Assembly (NCBI GenBank): GCA_041659285.1
Contig: JBAZYO010000023.1
Span: 1 to 53,681, forward strand
Reading direction: 5' to 3'
DNA length: 53,681 bases
Origin: Vicinamibacterales bacterium
Lineage (GTDB): Bacteria > Acidobacteriota > Vicinamibacteria > Vicinamibacterales > UBA2999
This document shows positions 37,428 to 45,760 of the stretch, piece by piece. Position 1 is the stretch's first letter. Every line of letters starts with the position of its first letter. Position numbers and translations under genes: made by a program. The notes beneath the pieces were generated by a model. That model had not been told where the DNA came from. It saw nothing but the letters and a program-made list of their open reading frames with translations, and ran no database searches.

Positions 37428-38483
37428 GTGACTACTCCGCTCACGGTTTCCATCATCGGCGCGTCCGGTTATACCGGCGGTGAACTGCTGCGGCTCGCGC
37501 TGGCGCATCCGAACATCGAGGTCAAGCAGGTCACGAGCGAACGGCTCGATGGGCAGTTCGTCCACTTCACGCATCCTAACCTGAGACGACGCACGCAATT
37601 GAAGTTCGTGCGGGCCGAGGCGGTCGAGAAGTGCGACCTGTTGTTTCTCGGGCTCCCGCATGGCAGCGCGATGAGCCGGATCGAGCATCTGTCGACGCTG
37701 GCCGATCGCATTGTCGATCTCAGCGCCGACTTCCGCCTGCGCGACGCCTCCAGCTACGACCAGTGGTACGGCAAGCCGCACACCAACCCGGGGTGGCTGA
37801 AGAAGTTCGTCTACGGCCTGCCGGAACTGCACCGCGAAGAGTTGAAGGCGGCGCACTACGTCAGCGGCGTCGGCTGCAACGCCACAGCGACGACGCTCGC
37901 GGTGTGGCCGTTGGCGGCGGCCGGCCTGATCGACACCGCGCGCGGCATCATTTGCGAGGTGAAGGTCGGCAGCAGCGAAGGCGGCGCCGCGTCGGCCGAT
38001 TCCACGCACCATCCCGAGCGCGCCGGCGTGATGCGCAGCTTCGCGCCCACCGGCCATCGCCACACCGCGGAAGTGCTGCAGGCCCTCGCGCTCAAGGACG
38101 TCGTCACCGGCGTGCACCTGAGCGCCACCGCCGTGGACAACGTCCGCGGCGTGCTGGCCACCGCGCATGTGTTCGTGAAGCCCGGCACGGTCGAGAAAGA
38201 CGTGTGGAAGGCGTATCGCGAGGCCTACCACGCCGAGCCGTTCGTGCGCATCGTCAAGGAGCGCACGGGGCTGTACCGGTATCCCGAGCCGAAGATCCTG
38301 TCGGGGAGCAATTACGCGGATGTCGGGTTCGAGATGGATCCGGCCACCGGCCGCGTGGTGGCACTGTGCGCGATCGACAACCTGATGAAGGGTGCGGCAG
38401 GCACGGCCCTGCAGTGCGCCAACATCATGATGGGGTGGGACGAGACGCTCGGCCTCGACTTCCCCGGCCTTCACCCGATCTAG
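37428..38483 (+). CDS. argC: ArgC/LysY-type N-acyl-gamma-phosphate reductase
   Basis: NADPH-dependent reductase that converts the LysW-linked acyl phosphate to a semialdehyde. The 351-residue protein begins with the Rossmann motif SIIGASGYTGGELLRLAL. It carries the catalytic Cys150 in SGVGCNATATTL, and has SSEGGAASADSTHHPERAGV and SNYADVGFEMDPATGRV. The start is GTG 37428, two bases after the lysX stop; the reading frame extends upstream but only into lysX. It could also serve N-acetylglutamyl-phosphate, as in the acetyl pathway, but the LysW context favours the carrier form. Confidence 0.93.
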   Translation: MTTPLTVSIIGASGYTGGELLRLALAHPNIEVKQVTSERLDGQFVHFTHPNLRRRTQLKFVRAEAVEKCDLLFLGLPHGSAMSRIEHLSTLADRIVDLSADFRLRDASSYDQWYGKPHTNPGWLKKFVYGLPELHREELKAAHYVSGVGCNATATTLAVWPLAAAGLIDTARGIICEVKVGSSEGGAASADSTHHPERAGVMRSFAPTGHRHTAEVLQALALKDVVTGVHLSATAVDNVRGVLATAHVFVKPGTVEKDVWKAYREAYHAEPFVRIVKERTGLYRYPEPKILSGSNYADVGFEMDPATGRVVALCAIDNLMKGAAGTALQCANIMMGWDETLGLDFPGLHPI

Positions 38484-38528
38484 GGGTCTGACCCCGCGAG
38501 GGCTGTTTCAGAAGGGGTCTGACCCCTT
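38483..38528. repeat. Pair of GGGGTCTGACCCC palindromes
   Basis: GGGGTC-T-GACCCC at 38483-38495 and AAGGGGTC-T-GACCCCTT at 38512-38528 are separated by 16 bases. They lie between argC and argB in the operon. They resemble REP units of REP-associated transposases and share GGGGTC with the element at 22382. Confidence 0.75.
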
Positions 38529-38539
38529 CGCAGGTGAAC

Positions 38540-39343
38540 ATGATCGTTGTGAAGGTGGGCGGCGGGACGTCGCTCAATATCGATGCGGTGGTCGCCGACA
38601 TCGTGGCCTTGCGTGCGAAGGGCACCGACCTGCTGTTGGTGCACGGCGGCGCGCAGACGACCAATGCGGTGGCCGAGGCGCTGGGGCACCCCGCGCAGTT
38701 CGTGACCAGCGAGACCGGTCACGTCAGCCGGCGCACCGATCGCCGCACCCTCGAGATTTTCGAGATGGTCTATTGCGGGCAGCTCAACAAGATGTGGGTC
38801 GAGAAGCTTCAGCAGAAGGGCGTCAACGCCGTCGGCCTGTCGGGCCTGGACGGCCGCATCTTCGAAGGCACGCGCAAAGACACCTTGCGCATCCGCGTGG
38901 ACGGCCGCCGCATGGTGTTGCGAGACGACTGGACGGGCACGGTCGAGAAGGTCAATGCCGGGCTGCTGAAGACGCTGATCGGCGCCGGCTACTTCCCCGT
39001 CCTCACCCCGCCGGGCTCGTCAACGGCCGGCGAGGCGATCAACGTCGACGGCGATCGCGCCGCCGCCATGGTGGCGGGCGCATTCAACGCCGATGCCCTC
39101 GTCATCCTCACCGACCAGGTCGGGCTGTTGCGGACGTTTCCGGACGAGTCCACGCTCATCACCGAGATCCCGAAGGCCCAGGCCGATCGCTTCATGGAGT
39201 TTGCCGAGGGGCGGATGAAGAAGAAGGTGATGGGCGCGGTCGAGGCGATCGCCGAGGGCGTCGGCAAGGTGATCTTCGCCGACGGCCGCGTGGATGAACC
39301 CATCTCGCGCGCGCTGGCCGGCGCGGGGACGCACATCAGTTAA
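38540..39343 (+). CDS. argB: ArgB/LysZ-type amino acid kinase
   Basis: A 267-residue amino-acid kinase that phosphorylates the side-chain carboxyl of the LysW-bound substrate. Family motifs: VKVGGGTSLNIDAVVAD, LLLVHGGAQTTN, GLSGLDGRIFEG, NVDGDRAAAMVAGAFNADAL and ILTDQVGLLRTFPDE. The start is ATG 38540; GTG 38534 is in frame and also possible. The two GGGGTCTGACCCC palindromes lie just before it. Lack of a clear feedback loop makes it difficult to tell arginine from lysine function. Confidence 0.92.
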   Translation: MIVVKVGGGTSLNIDAVVADIVALRAKGTDLLLVHGGAQTTNAVAEALGHPAQFVTSETGHVSRRTDRRTLEIFEMVYCGQLNKMWVEKLQQKGVNAVGLSGLDGRIFEGTRKDTLRIRVDGRRMVLRDDWTGTVEKVNAGLLKTLIGAGYFPVLTPPGSSTAGEAINVDGDRAAAMVAGAFNADALVILTDQVGLLRTFPDESTLITEIPKAQADRFMEFAEGRMKKKVMGAVEAIAEGVGKVIFADGRVDEPISRALAGAGTHIS

Positions 39344-39571
39344 ATCAGAGCCGCAGATGACGCAGATGACGCAGAGACCCACGACCGGCGAGCGCGGCGT
39401 AGCCGCGCCGACGGCGCGACGAGGGCCACGGGACATGAGCCAACCCCGACGACCGAAGGCTCATGTCCCGTGGCCTTCATCGCGCCATGCCCGGCCGCTT
39501 CGCGGCCGGCCGCCGGTCGGTCTCTCGTCTGCATCTGTGTCATCTGTGTCATCTGTGGCCCTGGATTCGAA
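39344..39571. repeat. Nested composite palindrome between argB and argD
   Basis: The outer arms are GAGCCGCAGATGACGCAGA (about 39349) and TCTGTGTCATCTGTGGC (about 39540-39560). The inner stem of 18 perfect bp is at 39424-39441 (GGCCACGGGACATGAGCC) and 39458-39475. Between outer and inner arms, GC-rich half palindromes occur (GCGGCGTAGCCGCGCC; GGCCGCTTCGCGGCCGGCC). The element is about 228 bases and interrupts the lysW operon. Confidence 0.8.
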
Positions 39572-39574
39572 CAC

Positions 39575-40753
39575 ATGAACTACGCAGAAGTCGAAGAACG
39601 CATTCTCGGCGGCACCACCGCCCGTCGTGGTGATGTCGTCATCACCCGTGGCGCAGGCTCGTGGGTCTACGACGAGACCGGCAAGAAGTACCTCGACCTG
39701 GGTTCGGCGCAGGGCGTCGCCATGCTCGGCCATTGCCATCCCCGCGTGGTCGAGGCCATCTGCCGGCAGGCGGAGACGCTGACGCTGTGCCCTAACTATC
39801 TCTACAACGACACCCGCGCGGAGTTCGCGCAGGCGCTGGTGAACGTGCTGCCGAAGCACCTGCCGCACGTCTTTCTCGCCAACAGCGGCGCGGAAGCGGT
39901 GGACGGCGCGCTGAAGTTCGCGCGCCTCTTCACCAGGCGCCCGGCCTTTGTCGCCACCACCAAGGGCTTCCACGGCCGCACCATCGGCGCGCTCTCGGTG
40001 ACGTGGGAGCCGAAGTATCGCGAAGGCTTCCTGCCCTTGCTGGACACCACGCACGTGCAGTTCAACGACGCGGCGGCGCTCGACCGGGCCATCACCGACC
40101 AGACCGCCGCGGTGATCCTCGAAGTGGTCCAGGGCGAAAGCGGCGTCAACGTCGGCACGCCGGACTTCCTGCAGTCGGCCCAGCGGCTATGCCGTGAGCG
40201 CGGCGCCCTGCTGATCGTGGACGAGATCCAGACCGGATTCGGCCGCACCGGCAAGTGGTTCGCGGTCGAGCACGCGGGCATCGAGCCCGACATCATGTGC
40301 CTGGCCAAGGGCCTCGGCGGCGGGTTCCCGATGGGCGCCTTCGCCTACACCAAGGCCATCCGCGACGTGCTCACGCAGGGCGCGCACGGCAGCACCTTCG
40401 GCGGCTCTCCGCTCGCGTGCGCGGCGGGCCTCGCCGCGATCCAGGCCTACCAGGACGAAGGGCTGATCAAGCGCAGCGCCACGCTCGGCGCGCACATGCG
40501 CAACACCCTGCGCAGCGCCCTCGAGGGCGTGGCGGCGGTGCGCGACATCCGCGGCCTCGGCCTGATGATCGCCGTCGAGCTGCGCACCAAGGTGGCGCCC
40601 GTGCTCAAGAGCCTCATGCTCAAGCACGGCGTGATCGCGTTGCCGGCCGGCCCCACCGTGCTGCGGCTGTTGCCGCCGCTGGTGATCACGGAAAGCGAGA
40701 TCGATTTCGGCGTGCAGGCCATCGCCAAGGCGATCAAGGAGCTCACGGCGTGA
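39575..40753 (+). CDS. argD: ArgD/LysJ-type PLP aminotransferase
   Basis: Class III PLP-dependent aminotransferase converting the LysW-bound semialdehyde to an amine, with glutamate as donor. The 392-residue protein starts at ATG 39575 (MNYAEVEERIL). It has LANSGAEAVDGALKFAR, the cofactor region KGFHGRTIGALSVTWEP, DEIQTGFGRTGKWFA and AKGLGGGFPMGAF with the Schiff-base Lys. The 3' end overlaps lysK by four bases (GTGA). The composite palindrome upstream separates it from argB, so separate transcription is conceivable. Substrate specificity as for the rest of the cluster. Confidence 0.93.
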   Translation: MNYAEVEERILGGTTARRGDVVITRGAGSWVYDETGKKYLDLGSAQGVAMLGHCHPRVVEAICRQAETLTLCPNYLYNDTRAEFAQALVNVLPKHLPHVFLANSGAEAVDGALKFARLFTRRPAFVATTKGFHGRTIGALSVTWEPKYREGFLPLLDTTHVQFNDAAALDRAITDQTAAVILEVVQGESGVNVGTPDFLQSAQRLCRERGALLIVDEIQTGFGRTGKWFAVEHAGIEPDIMCLAKGLGGGFPMGAFAYTKAIRDVLTQGAHGSTFGGSPLACAAGLAAIQAYQDEGLIKRSATLGAHMRNTLRSALEGVAAVRDIRGLGLMIAVELRTKVAPVLKSLMLKHGVIALPAGPTVLRLLPPLVITESEIDFGVQAIAKAIKELTA

Positions 40754-41892
40754 TCGACCGCGCCGCCGCCGTCGAGTTGATTCGCGGCCTGGTCGCCATT
40801 CCCTCGCTGTCGCGGCAGGAAGCGCCGGCGGCGGCATGGCTGGTCGAGCAGATGCGCGCGCTCGGCTACGATCGCGCATTTGTCGATGACGCGGGCAATG
40901 CCGTCGGCGAGCTCGGCGACCCGTTGGCGCCGCGCACCATCGTCCTGCTCGGCCACATCGACACCGTGCCGGGCCACATCCCCGTCCGCATCGAGCCGTC
41001 CGCGGACGGCGACATCCTCTACGGCCGCGGCAGCGTCGACGCCAAGGGGCCGCTCGCCACCTTCGTCGCCGGCGCGGCGAGGTTCGGCGCCGCCCGCGCG
41101 CGTGAAGCCGGACTGCGGGTGGTGGTGGCCGGCGCCGTGGAGGAAGAGGCGGCCACCAGCAAGGGCGCGCGCTTCATCGCGTCACGCTTCGACGGCACGA
41201 AGGAACCGATCCCGGCGGCCTGCATCATCGGCGAGCCGAGCCACTGGAACCGCGTGACGCTGGGCTACAAGGGACGCTTGCTGCTCGACTTGAGCGCGGA
41301 CCAGCCGATGGCCCACACCGCCGGGCCGGACGCGAGCGTGGCCGCCGTCGTGGTGGATCTGTGGAACTGGGTCACCGCCCACGCCGCGCGCCACAACGAG
41401 GGCAAGGCCAAGGCCTTCGATCAGCTCAGCCCCAGCCTCCGCCGCTTCATCACCTCCACCAACGACGCGATGCACGACCTCGTGGATGCGCAGTTCGCGT
41501 GGCGGTTGCCGGTGGGCTTTGATGCCGAGCCGTTCATGAACGAGCTGCGCGCCTGGGCCACCGGCAACCTCCACGGCACGCCGACCACCTTCGACTTCCG
41601 GTTCCGGGGATGGGAACGGCCGTGGCGCGGCGACCGCAACAACGCGCTGGTCCGCAGCTTCCTGGCGGGCGTCCGCACCGAAGATCCGGCCGCGCAATTG
41701 GGATTCGTGCTGAAGACCGGCACCAGCGACATGAACGTGGTGGCGCCGGTGTGGAAGTGCCCGATCGTCGCCTATGGGCCGGGAGACAGCGCCCTCGATC
41801 ACACACCGAAGGAGCACCTGCCACTCGATGAGTATTGGAAAGCCGTCAACGTGATCGAGCACACGCTGGCCGCCTTCTCAGCCGCAGACTAA
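40750..41892 (+). CDS. lysK: LysK-type [LysW]-lysine/ornithine hydrolase
   Basis: A 380-residue M20 metallopeptidase that releases lysine or ornithine from LysW, the final step of the pathway. Metal ligands: His in LLGHIDTVPGH, Asp in GRGSVDAKGPL, Glu pair in GAVEEEAATS, and CIIGEPSHWNRVT. The C-terminal His is probably in LDHTPKEHLPLDEY. The protein is closer to LysK than to ArgE, because of its short AVEEEAATSKGA region and the operon context. The start is GTG 40750, overlapping the argD stop. The last codons (SAAD and stop) lie in repeat DNA that begins at 41881. Confidence 0.92.
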   Translation: MIDRAAAVELIRGLVAIPSLSRQEAPAAAWLVEQMRALGYDRAFVDDAGNAVGELGDPLAPRTIVLLGHIDTVPGHIPVRIEPSADGDILYGRGSVDAKGPLATFVAGAARFGAARAREAGLRVVVAGAVEEEAATSKGARFIASRFDGTKEPIPAACIIGEPSHWNRVTLGYKGRLLLDLSADQPMAHTAGPDASVAAVVVDLWNWVTAHAARHNEGKAKAFDQLSPSLRRFITSTNDAMHDLVDAQFAWRLPVGFDAEPFMNELRAWATGNLHGTPTTFDFRFRGWERPWRGDRNNALVRSFLAGVRTEDPAAQLGFVLKTGTSDMNVVAPVWKCPIVAYGPGDSALDHTPKEHLPLDEYWKAVNVIEHTLAAFSAAD

Positions 41893-42012
41893 TGACAGCC
41901 GCAGATTAGACGCACACTAAAGACAGCCGCAGATTACGCCGCAGATTAAACACTGATCTTGTTTTCTCTGCTTTTTTGTCGGTGGCTAATCTGCGTCCAA
42001 TCTGTGGCTGTT
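41881..42012. repeat. GCCGCAGATTA / TAATCTGCG palindromic repeat
   Basis: Three or four copies of GCCGCAGAYTA (41881-41947) pair with TGGCTAATCTGCGTCCAATCTGTGGC on the right (41983-42009). The centre is TTTTCTCTGCTTTTTTG. It contains the lysK stop codon and ends two bases before the convergent peptidase stop. Confidence 0.8.
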
Positions 42013-42013
42013 C

Positions 42014-43534
42014 CTACCTGCGGCCCATTGTCACAAGCGCCGCGAATATATCGACGGCCTCCCAGAGGTGGCCGACCCGGAGATTTTCGTTGACCGCGTG
42101 CTGATTGTTGTCGAAGTTGACGACCGCCAGGCCGATGGTCGGCATCTTCAAATCATCGTGAAACGTCGAGAACGGCAGGCTGCCGCCGATGGTCGGCATC
42201 TGCACCAGCCGCTGATCGAGGGCGCGAATGGCGTCGGCGGCCATCGCCGTCCGCGGGTCGTCCATCGATCCCTTGCCAATCGGAAAGCCCTTGCCGGTTT
42301 GCGTGACCCGCGCCATCCGCGGGTACTTGCGGCGGGTGGCGGCATCGGGCGGCCCGTCAACGATGAAGTAGCCCTGGTCGCGAATGTGGGCGACCAGCCG
42401 GTCGAACTGGGTCTTCTCATCCAGGCCCTTCACCAGCCGCATCTCGACGCGGCCGGCCGCCGAGCCCGAGACGGCGTTGCGTGCGTTCGCGCCCAAGGTG
42501 CCTGACTGCAGCCCGGCCACCGTCAGCGTCGGGCGATTGTGCTGCAGCTCGATGCGGCTGTCGGGATGCTCGGCCCGCGCGAGGCCGAACTGCTCGAGCA
42601 GCTTCTGGTCGACATTGGGAATCTCGTCGATGGCGCGGCGCTCGGTTGCCGTCAGCGGCACCACGCCGTCGTAGAAGTCCTTGATGATGACGTTGCCGGC
42701 GTCGTCTTTCATCGACGCCATCAGCTTCGCCAGCGCCATCGCCGGATCGGTGACGAAATTGCCGTAGTTGCCGCTGTGCAGGTCGCCGGTGGCGCCGTAG
42801 ATCGTGATCTCAGCGCCGGTGACGCCGCGCGAGCCGTAGAACACGGTCGGCAGTCCGCTGGGGTGGCGCGGGCTGTCAACGACAATGGCGAGGTCGCTGC
42901 GCACGGCGGCGGCATTCGCGGTCATGGCAGCGGTGAAGTTCGGCGAGCCGGCTTCTTCCTCGCCATCCAGCACCACCCGCAACGACCACGGCAGCGTCGC
43001 GCGCGTCTCGATCAGCCCGTCCATCGCCGCCAGGAACGCCACGATCGGCCCCTTGTCGTCGGCGACCGCGCGGGCATAGATGCGGACGTCCGGATCGATC
43101 GGACCGGTGGACGCGGCCACGTCGAACGGCGCCGGCCCACGGAACGCCTTCGGCGCGAACGGCGCGCCCATGGTCCAGTCTTTCGCCTCGGTGGGCTGGC
43201 CGTCGTAGTGCATGTAGAACGTCAAGGTGCCGACCGCATTCGGCGTGTCGCGCCGCGCGACCAGCGCGGGGGAACCGGGCGTCGCAATCCGGCTGACGGC
43301 GAACCCGCGTTTCTCGAACATCACGGTCAGCGCGTCGGCGTTCTTGAGGATGTCGGCCTTGTTGGAGGCGATGTTGGGCAATGACACGAGCTGGATCAGC
43401 TCGGCGAGAATCTGGCGCTCGTGGGCGGCGCGCCATTCGCGGACCCGGACCACCGCCGGCGTGGGCGCGGCGGCCAGCGCCGCGCCACCGAGGACCACGG
43501 CTGCCGCCACCAGTGCGCGAATGACTCGGTTCAT
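42014..43534 (-). CDS. Exported M20-family dipeptidase
   Basis: A 506-residue secreted metallopeptidase with a signal peptide (VIRALVAAAVVLGGAALAAA). The M20 dipeptidase core shows YMHYDGQP (His and Asp), ARAVADDKGP (bridging Asp), VVLDGEEEAGSPNF (Glu pair), IVVDSPRHPSGLP (Asp) and a C-terminal His in FSTFHDDLKMP. The lid domain has GDLHSGNYGNFV. It resembles carnosinase/CNDP-like dipeptidases. Start ATG 43534 is chosen for its signal peptide and a TATACT box six bases before. Divergent from the FMN oxidase. Confidence 0.88.
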   Translation of the reverse strand: MNRVIRALVAAAVVLGGAALAAAPTPAVVRVREWRAAHERQILAELIQLVSLPNIASNKADILKNADALTVMFEKRGFAVSRIATPGSPALVARRDTPNAVGTLTFYMHYDGQPTEAKDWTMGAPFAPKAFRGPAPFDVAASTGPIDPDVRIYARAVADDKGPIVAFLAAMDGLIETRATLPWSLRVVLDGEEEAGSPNFTAAMTANAAAVRSDLAIVVDSPRHPSGLPTVFYGSRGVTGAEITIYGATGDLHSGNYGNFVTDPAMALAKLMASMKDDAGNVIIKDFYDGVVPLTATERRAIDEIPNVDQKLLEQFGLARAEHPDSRIELQHNRPTLTVAGLQSGTLGANARNAVSGSAAGRVEMRLVKGLDEKTQFDRLVAHIRDQGYFIVDGPPDAATRRKYPRMARVTQTGKGFPIGKGSMDDPRTAMAADAIRALDQRLVQMPTIGGSLPFSTFHDDLKMPTIGLAVVNFDNNQHAVNENLRVGHLWEAVDIFAALVTMGRR

Positions 43535-43540
43535 GCAGGC

Positions 43541-43546
43541 AGTATA
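43541..43546 (-). promoter_or_regulatory. -10-like box TATACT before M20 dipeptidase
   Basis: On the minus strand TATACT is followed by six bases and ATG 43534. With 34 bases between the divergent starts, no room exists for a usual leader. Confidence 0.5.
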
Positions 43547-43554
43547 GCTGGGGG

Positions 43555-43560
43555 TACAAT
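43555..43560 (+). promoter_or_regulatory. -10-like box TACAAT before FMN oxidase
   Basis: TACAAT is followed by eight bases and ATG 43569. It shares the 34-base divergent spacer with the minus-strand TATACT box. Confidence 0.5.
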
Positions 43561-43568
43561 CGGCGCCC

Positions 43569-44750
43569 ATGTCCAGCGTTGCCTCCCCGCACGTCGTCAC
43601 CATCGAGGACCTCCGGCGCAAGGCCAGGCGGCGGCTGCCCCGCATGGCCTTCGACTACATCGACGGCGGCGCCGAGCGCGAGTGGACGCTGCGCGAGAAC
43701 TGCCGCGCCTTTGAGGACGTGCTGTTCCGGCCGCGCTCGGCCGTGGCCACGGCCAGTTGCGAATTGAAGACCACGGTGCTCGGCACCGCGATCGACCTCC
43801 CCTTCGTCCTCGCCCCGGTCGGCAGCAGCCGGATGTTCTACCCGCGCGGCGAAGAGCAGGCGGCGCGCGCGGCCGGCAAGGCGGGCACGATCTATTCGCT
43901 CTCGACGCTGTCGGGCTGCCGCCTCGAAGACGTCAAGGCCGCCACCAGCGGACCGGCGTGGTACCAGCTCTACCTCGTGGGCGGACGGGACGTGGCAATG
44001 GGCGCGATCGACCGCGCCAGGGCCGCGGGATACCAGGCGCTGATCGTCACCATCGACACGCCGGTGGCCGGCATGCGCGAGCGCGACCCGCGGAACGGCG
44101 TCAAGGAACTGATCGCCCGCAACCTGTCCACGATCCCTTACCTGGGACAGATGATCTCCCGGCCGTCCTGGCTGTACGGCTTCTTCAGCGACGGCGGCCT
44201 CATGAGCTTCCCGAACATCGTCATCAACGGCGCGCCCATGGGCTATGCCGACGTCGGCGCCGCGCTCGAGCAGTCGATGGTCTCGTGGGATGACTTCCGC
44301 TGGATCCGCGAGGCCTGGAAGGGGCCGGTGGTCGTCAAGGGTGTGCACACCGCGGACGATGCGCGGCGGGCGGTTGGGGAAGGGGCCGAGGCGATCGTGG
44401 TCTCGAATCACGGCGCCCGCCAGCTCGATGGCGTGGCGCCGACGTTGCGCGTGCTGCCGGAAGTGGTCGCCGCGGTGACCGGCCAGACCGAAATCCTGCT
44501 GGACGGCGGCATTCGTCGCGGCAGCGACATCGTGAAGGCCCTGTGCATGGGCGCCCGGGCCGTGCTGATCGGCCGGGCCTACGCCTATGGCTTGGGCGCC
44601 GCGGGCGAGCCGGGCGTGGCGCGCGCCATCGACATCCTGCGGACGGACGTGGTGCGGACGATGAAACTGCTTGGGTGCGGGAGCATCAAAGATCTCGACG
44701 GCTCATACGTCGACGTTCCCGCCGAGTGGCTGGCAAAGCTCCCTCGGTAA
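43569..44750 (+). CDS. FMN-dependent alpha-hydroxyacid dehydrogenase/oxidase
   Basis: A 393-residue TIM-barrel flavoenzyme of the lactate dehydrogenase/glycolate oxidase/mandelate dehydrogenase family. It oxidises a 2-hydroxyacid to the 2-oxoacid. Motifs: FDYIDGGAEREWTLREN, PFVLAPVGSSRMFYPRGE, WYQLYLVGGRD, VVVKGVHTADDARRAV, active-site His in VVSNHGARQLDGV and FMN-phosphate site LLDGGIRRGSDIVKAL with GRAYAYGL. The exact substrate is unknown. It is followed after 15 bases by the pirin gene. Confidence 0.92.
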   Translation: MSSVASPHVVTIEDLRRKARRRLPRMAFDYIDGGAEREWTLRENCRAFEDVLFRPRSAVATASCELKTTVLGTAIDLPFVLAPVGSSRMFYPRGEEQAARAAGKAGTIYSLSTLSGCRLEDVKAATSGPAWYQLYLVGGRDVAMGAIDRARAAGYQALIVTIDTPVAGMRERDPRNGVKELIARNLSTIPYLGQMISRPSWLYGFFSDGGLMSFPNIVINGAPMGYADVGAALEQSMVSWDDFRWIREAWKGPVVVKGVHTADDARRAVGEGAEAIVVSNHGARQLDGVAPTLRVLPEVVAAVTGQTEILLDGGIRRGSDIVKALCMGARAVLIGRAYAYGLGAAGEPGVARAIDILRTDVVRTMKLLGCGSIKDLDGSYVDVPAEWLAKLPR

Positions 44751-44765
44751 GACCAAGGATTTCTC

Positions 44766-45722
44766 ATGTCTATTCGCCCCGTCAAGCAGGTCATCACGGC
44801 GCAGCCCACCATGGAAGGCGCCGGCGTCAAGCTGCACCGCGGCTTCGGCTTCGGCAAGACCACAGACTTCGACCCGTTCCTCCTCTTCGATGACTTCCGC
44901 AGCGAGCGCCCCGACGACTACCTCGCCGGGTTCCCGTGGCATCCCCATCGCGGCATCGAGACCATCACCTACGTGCTCGCCGGCACCGTCGCGCACGGCG
45001 ACAGCCTGGGCAACCGCGGCTCGCTCGGCGCCGGCGACGTGCAGTGGATGACCGCCGGCAGCGGCATCCTCCACCAGGAAATGCCGCAAGGCGACCCGCA
45101 GGGGCGCATGCACGGCTTCCAGCTGTGGGCCAACCTGCCGAAGTCGCTCAAGATGACCGACCCGCGCTACCAGGACGTGGCCGCGAAAGACATCCCCGAG
45201 ATCACCGACGATGACGGCACGCACGTGCGCGTGGTGTGCGGTGAGTTCTGGGGGAAAAAGGGGCCGGTCGAAGGCGTCGCGGCGGACCCGCGCTACCTCG
45301 ATATCTCGGTGGCGCCCGGCCGCACCAAGCGGCTCGCGGTCGAAGCCTCGCGCCATGCGTTTGCCTACGTCTTCGCCGGGTCGGGTGCGTTCCGCGATGC
45401 CTCGAAGCCGCTCCCCGTGCAGACGGAGCTGGTGGGCGTCTCGGACGACGCCACGCCCTTCGACTCGCAAGCGGTCGAATTCGACCGCATGCTCGCTCAG
45501 GACAGGCCGTCGATGCTCGGCAACCGCTCGCTGGTCCTGTTCGACAGCGGTGACGAGATCACCGTGACCGCCGGCGACGAGGGCATCCGCTTCCTGCTGG
45601 TGTCGGGGCGGCCACTCGAAGAGCCGGTCGCGTGGTACGGCCCCATCGTGATGAACTCGCGATCGGAGTTGCAGCAGGCCTATGCCGAGCTGCAGAATGG
45701 GACCTTCATCAAGCATCGCTAA
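44766..45722 (+). CDS. Pirin family bicupin protein
   Basis: A 318-residue bicupin of the pirin family, some members of which have quercetinase activity or regulate pyruvate metabolism. The N-terminal cupin has the metal motif PWHPHRGIETITYVL and the downstream GSGILHQEMP. The C-terminal domain contains FAYVFAGSGAF and GIRFLLVSGRPLEEPVAWYGP. Cytoplasmic, without signal peptide. It sits 15 bases after the alpha-hydroxyacid oxidase stop and is likely co-transcribed with it. Confidence 0.9.
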   Translation: MSIRPVKQVITAQPTMEGAGVKLHRGFGFGKTTDFDPFLLFDDFRSERPDDYLAGFPWHPHRGIETITYVLAGTVAHGDSLGNRGSLGAGDVQWMTAGSGILHQEMPQGDPQGRMHGFQLWANLPKSLKMTDPRYQDVAAKDIPEITDDDGTHVRVVCGEFWGKKGPVEGVAADPRYLDISVAPGRTKRLAVEASRHAFAYVFAGSGAFRDASKPLPVQTELVGVSDDATPFDSQAVEFDRMLAQDRPSMLGNRSLVLFDSGDEITVTAGDEGIRFLLVSGRPLEEPVAWYGPIVMNSRSELQQAYAELQNGTFIKHR

Positions 45723-45760
45723 TCCTGCGGGCCCGTGGTCCCGCCTTGAAGGGGATCCGC

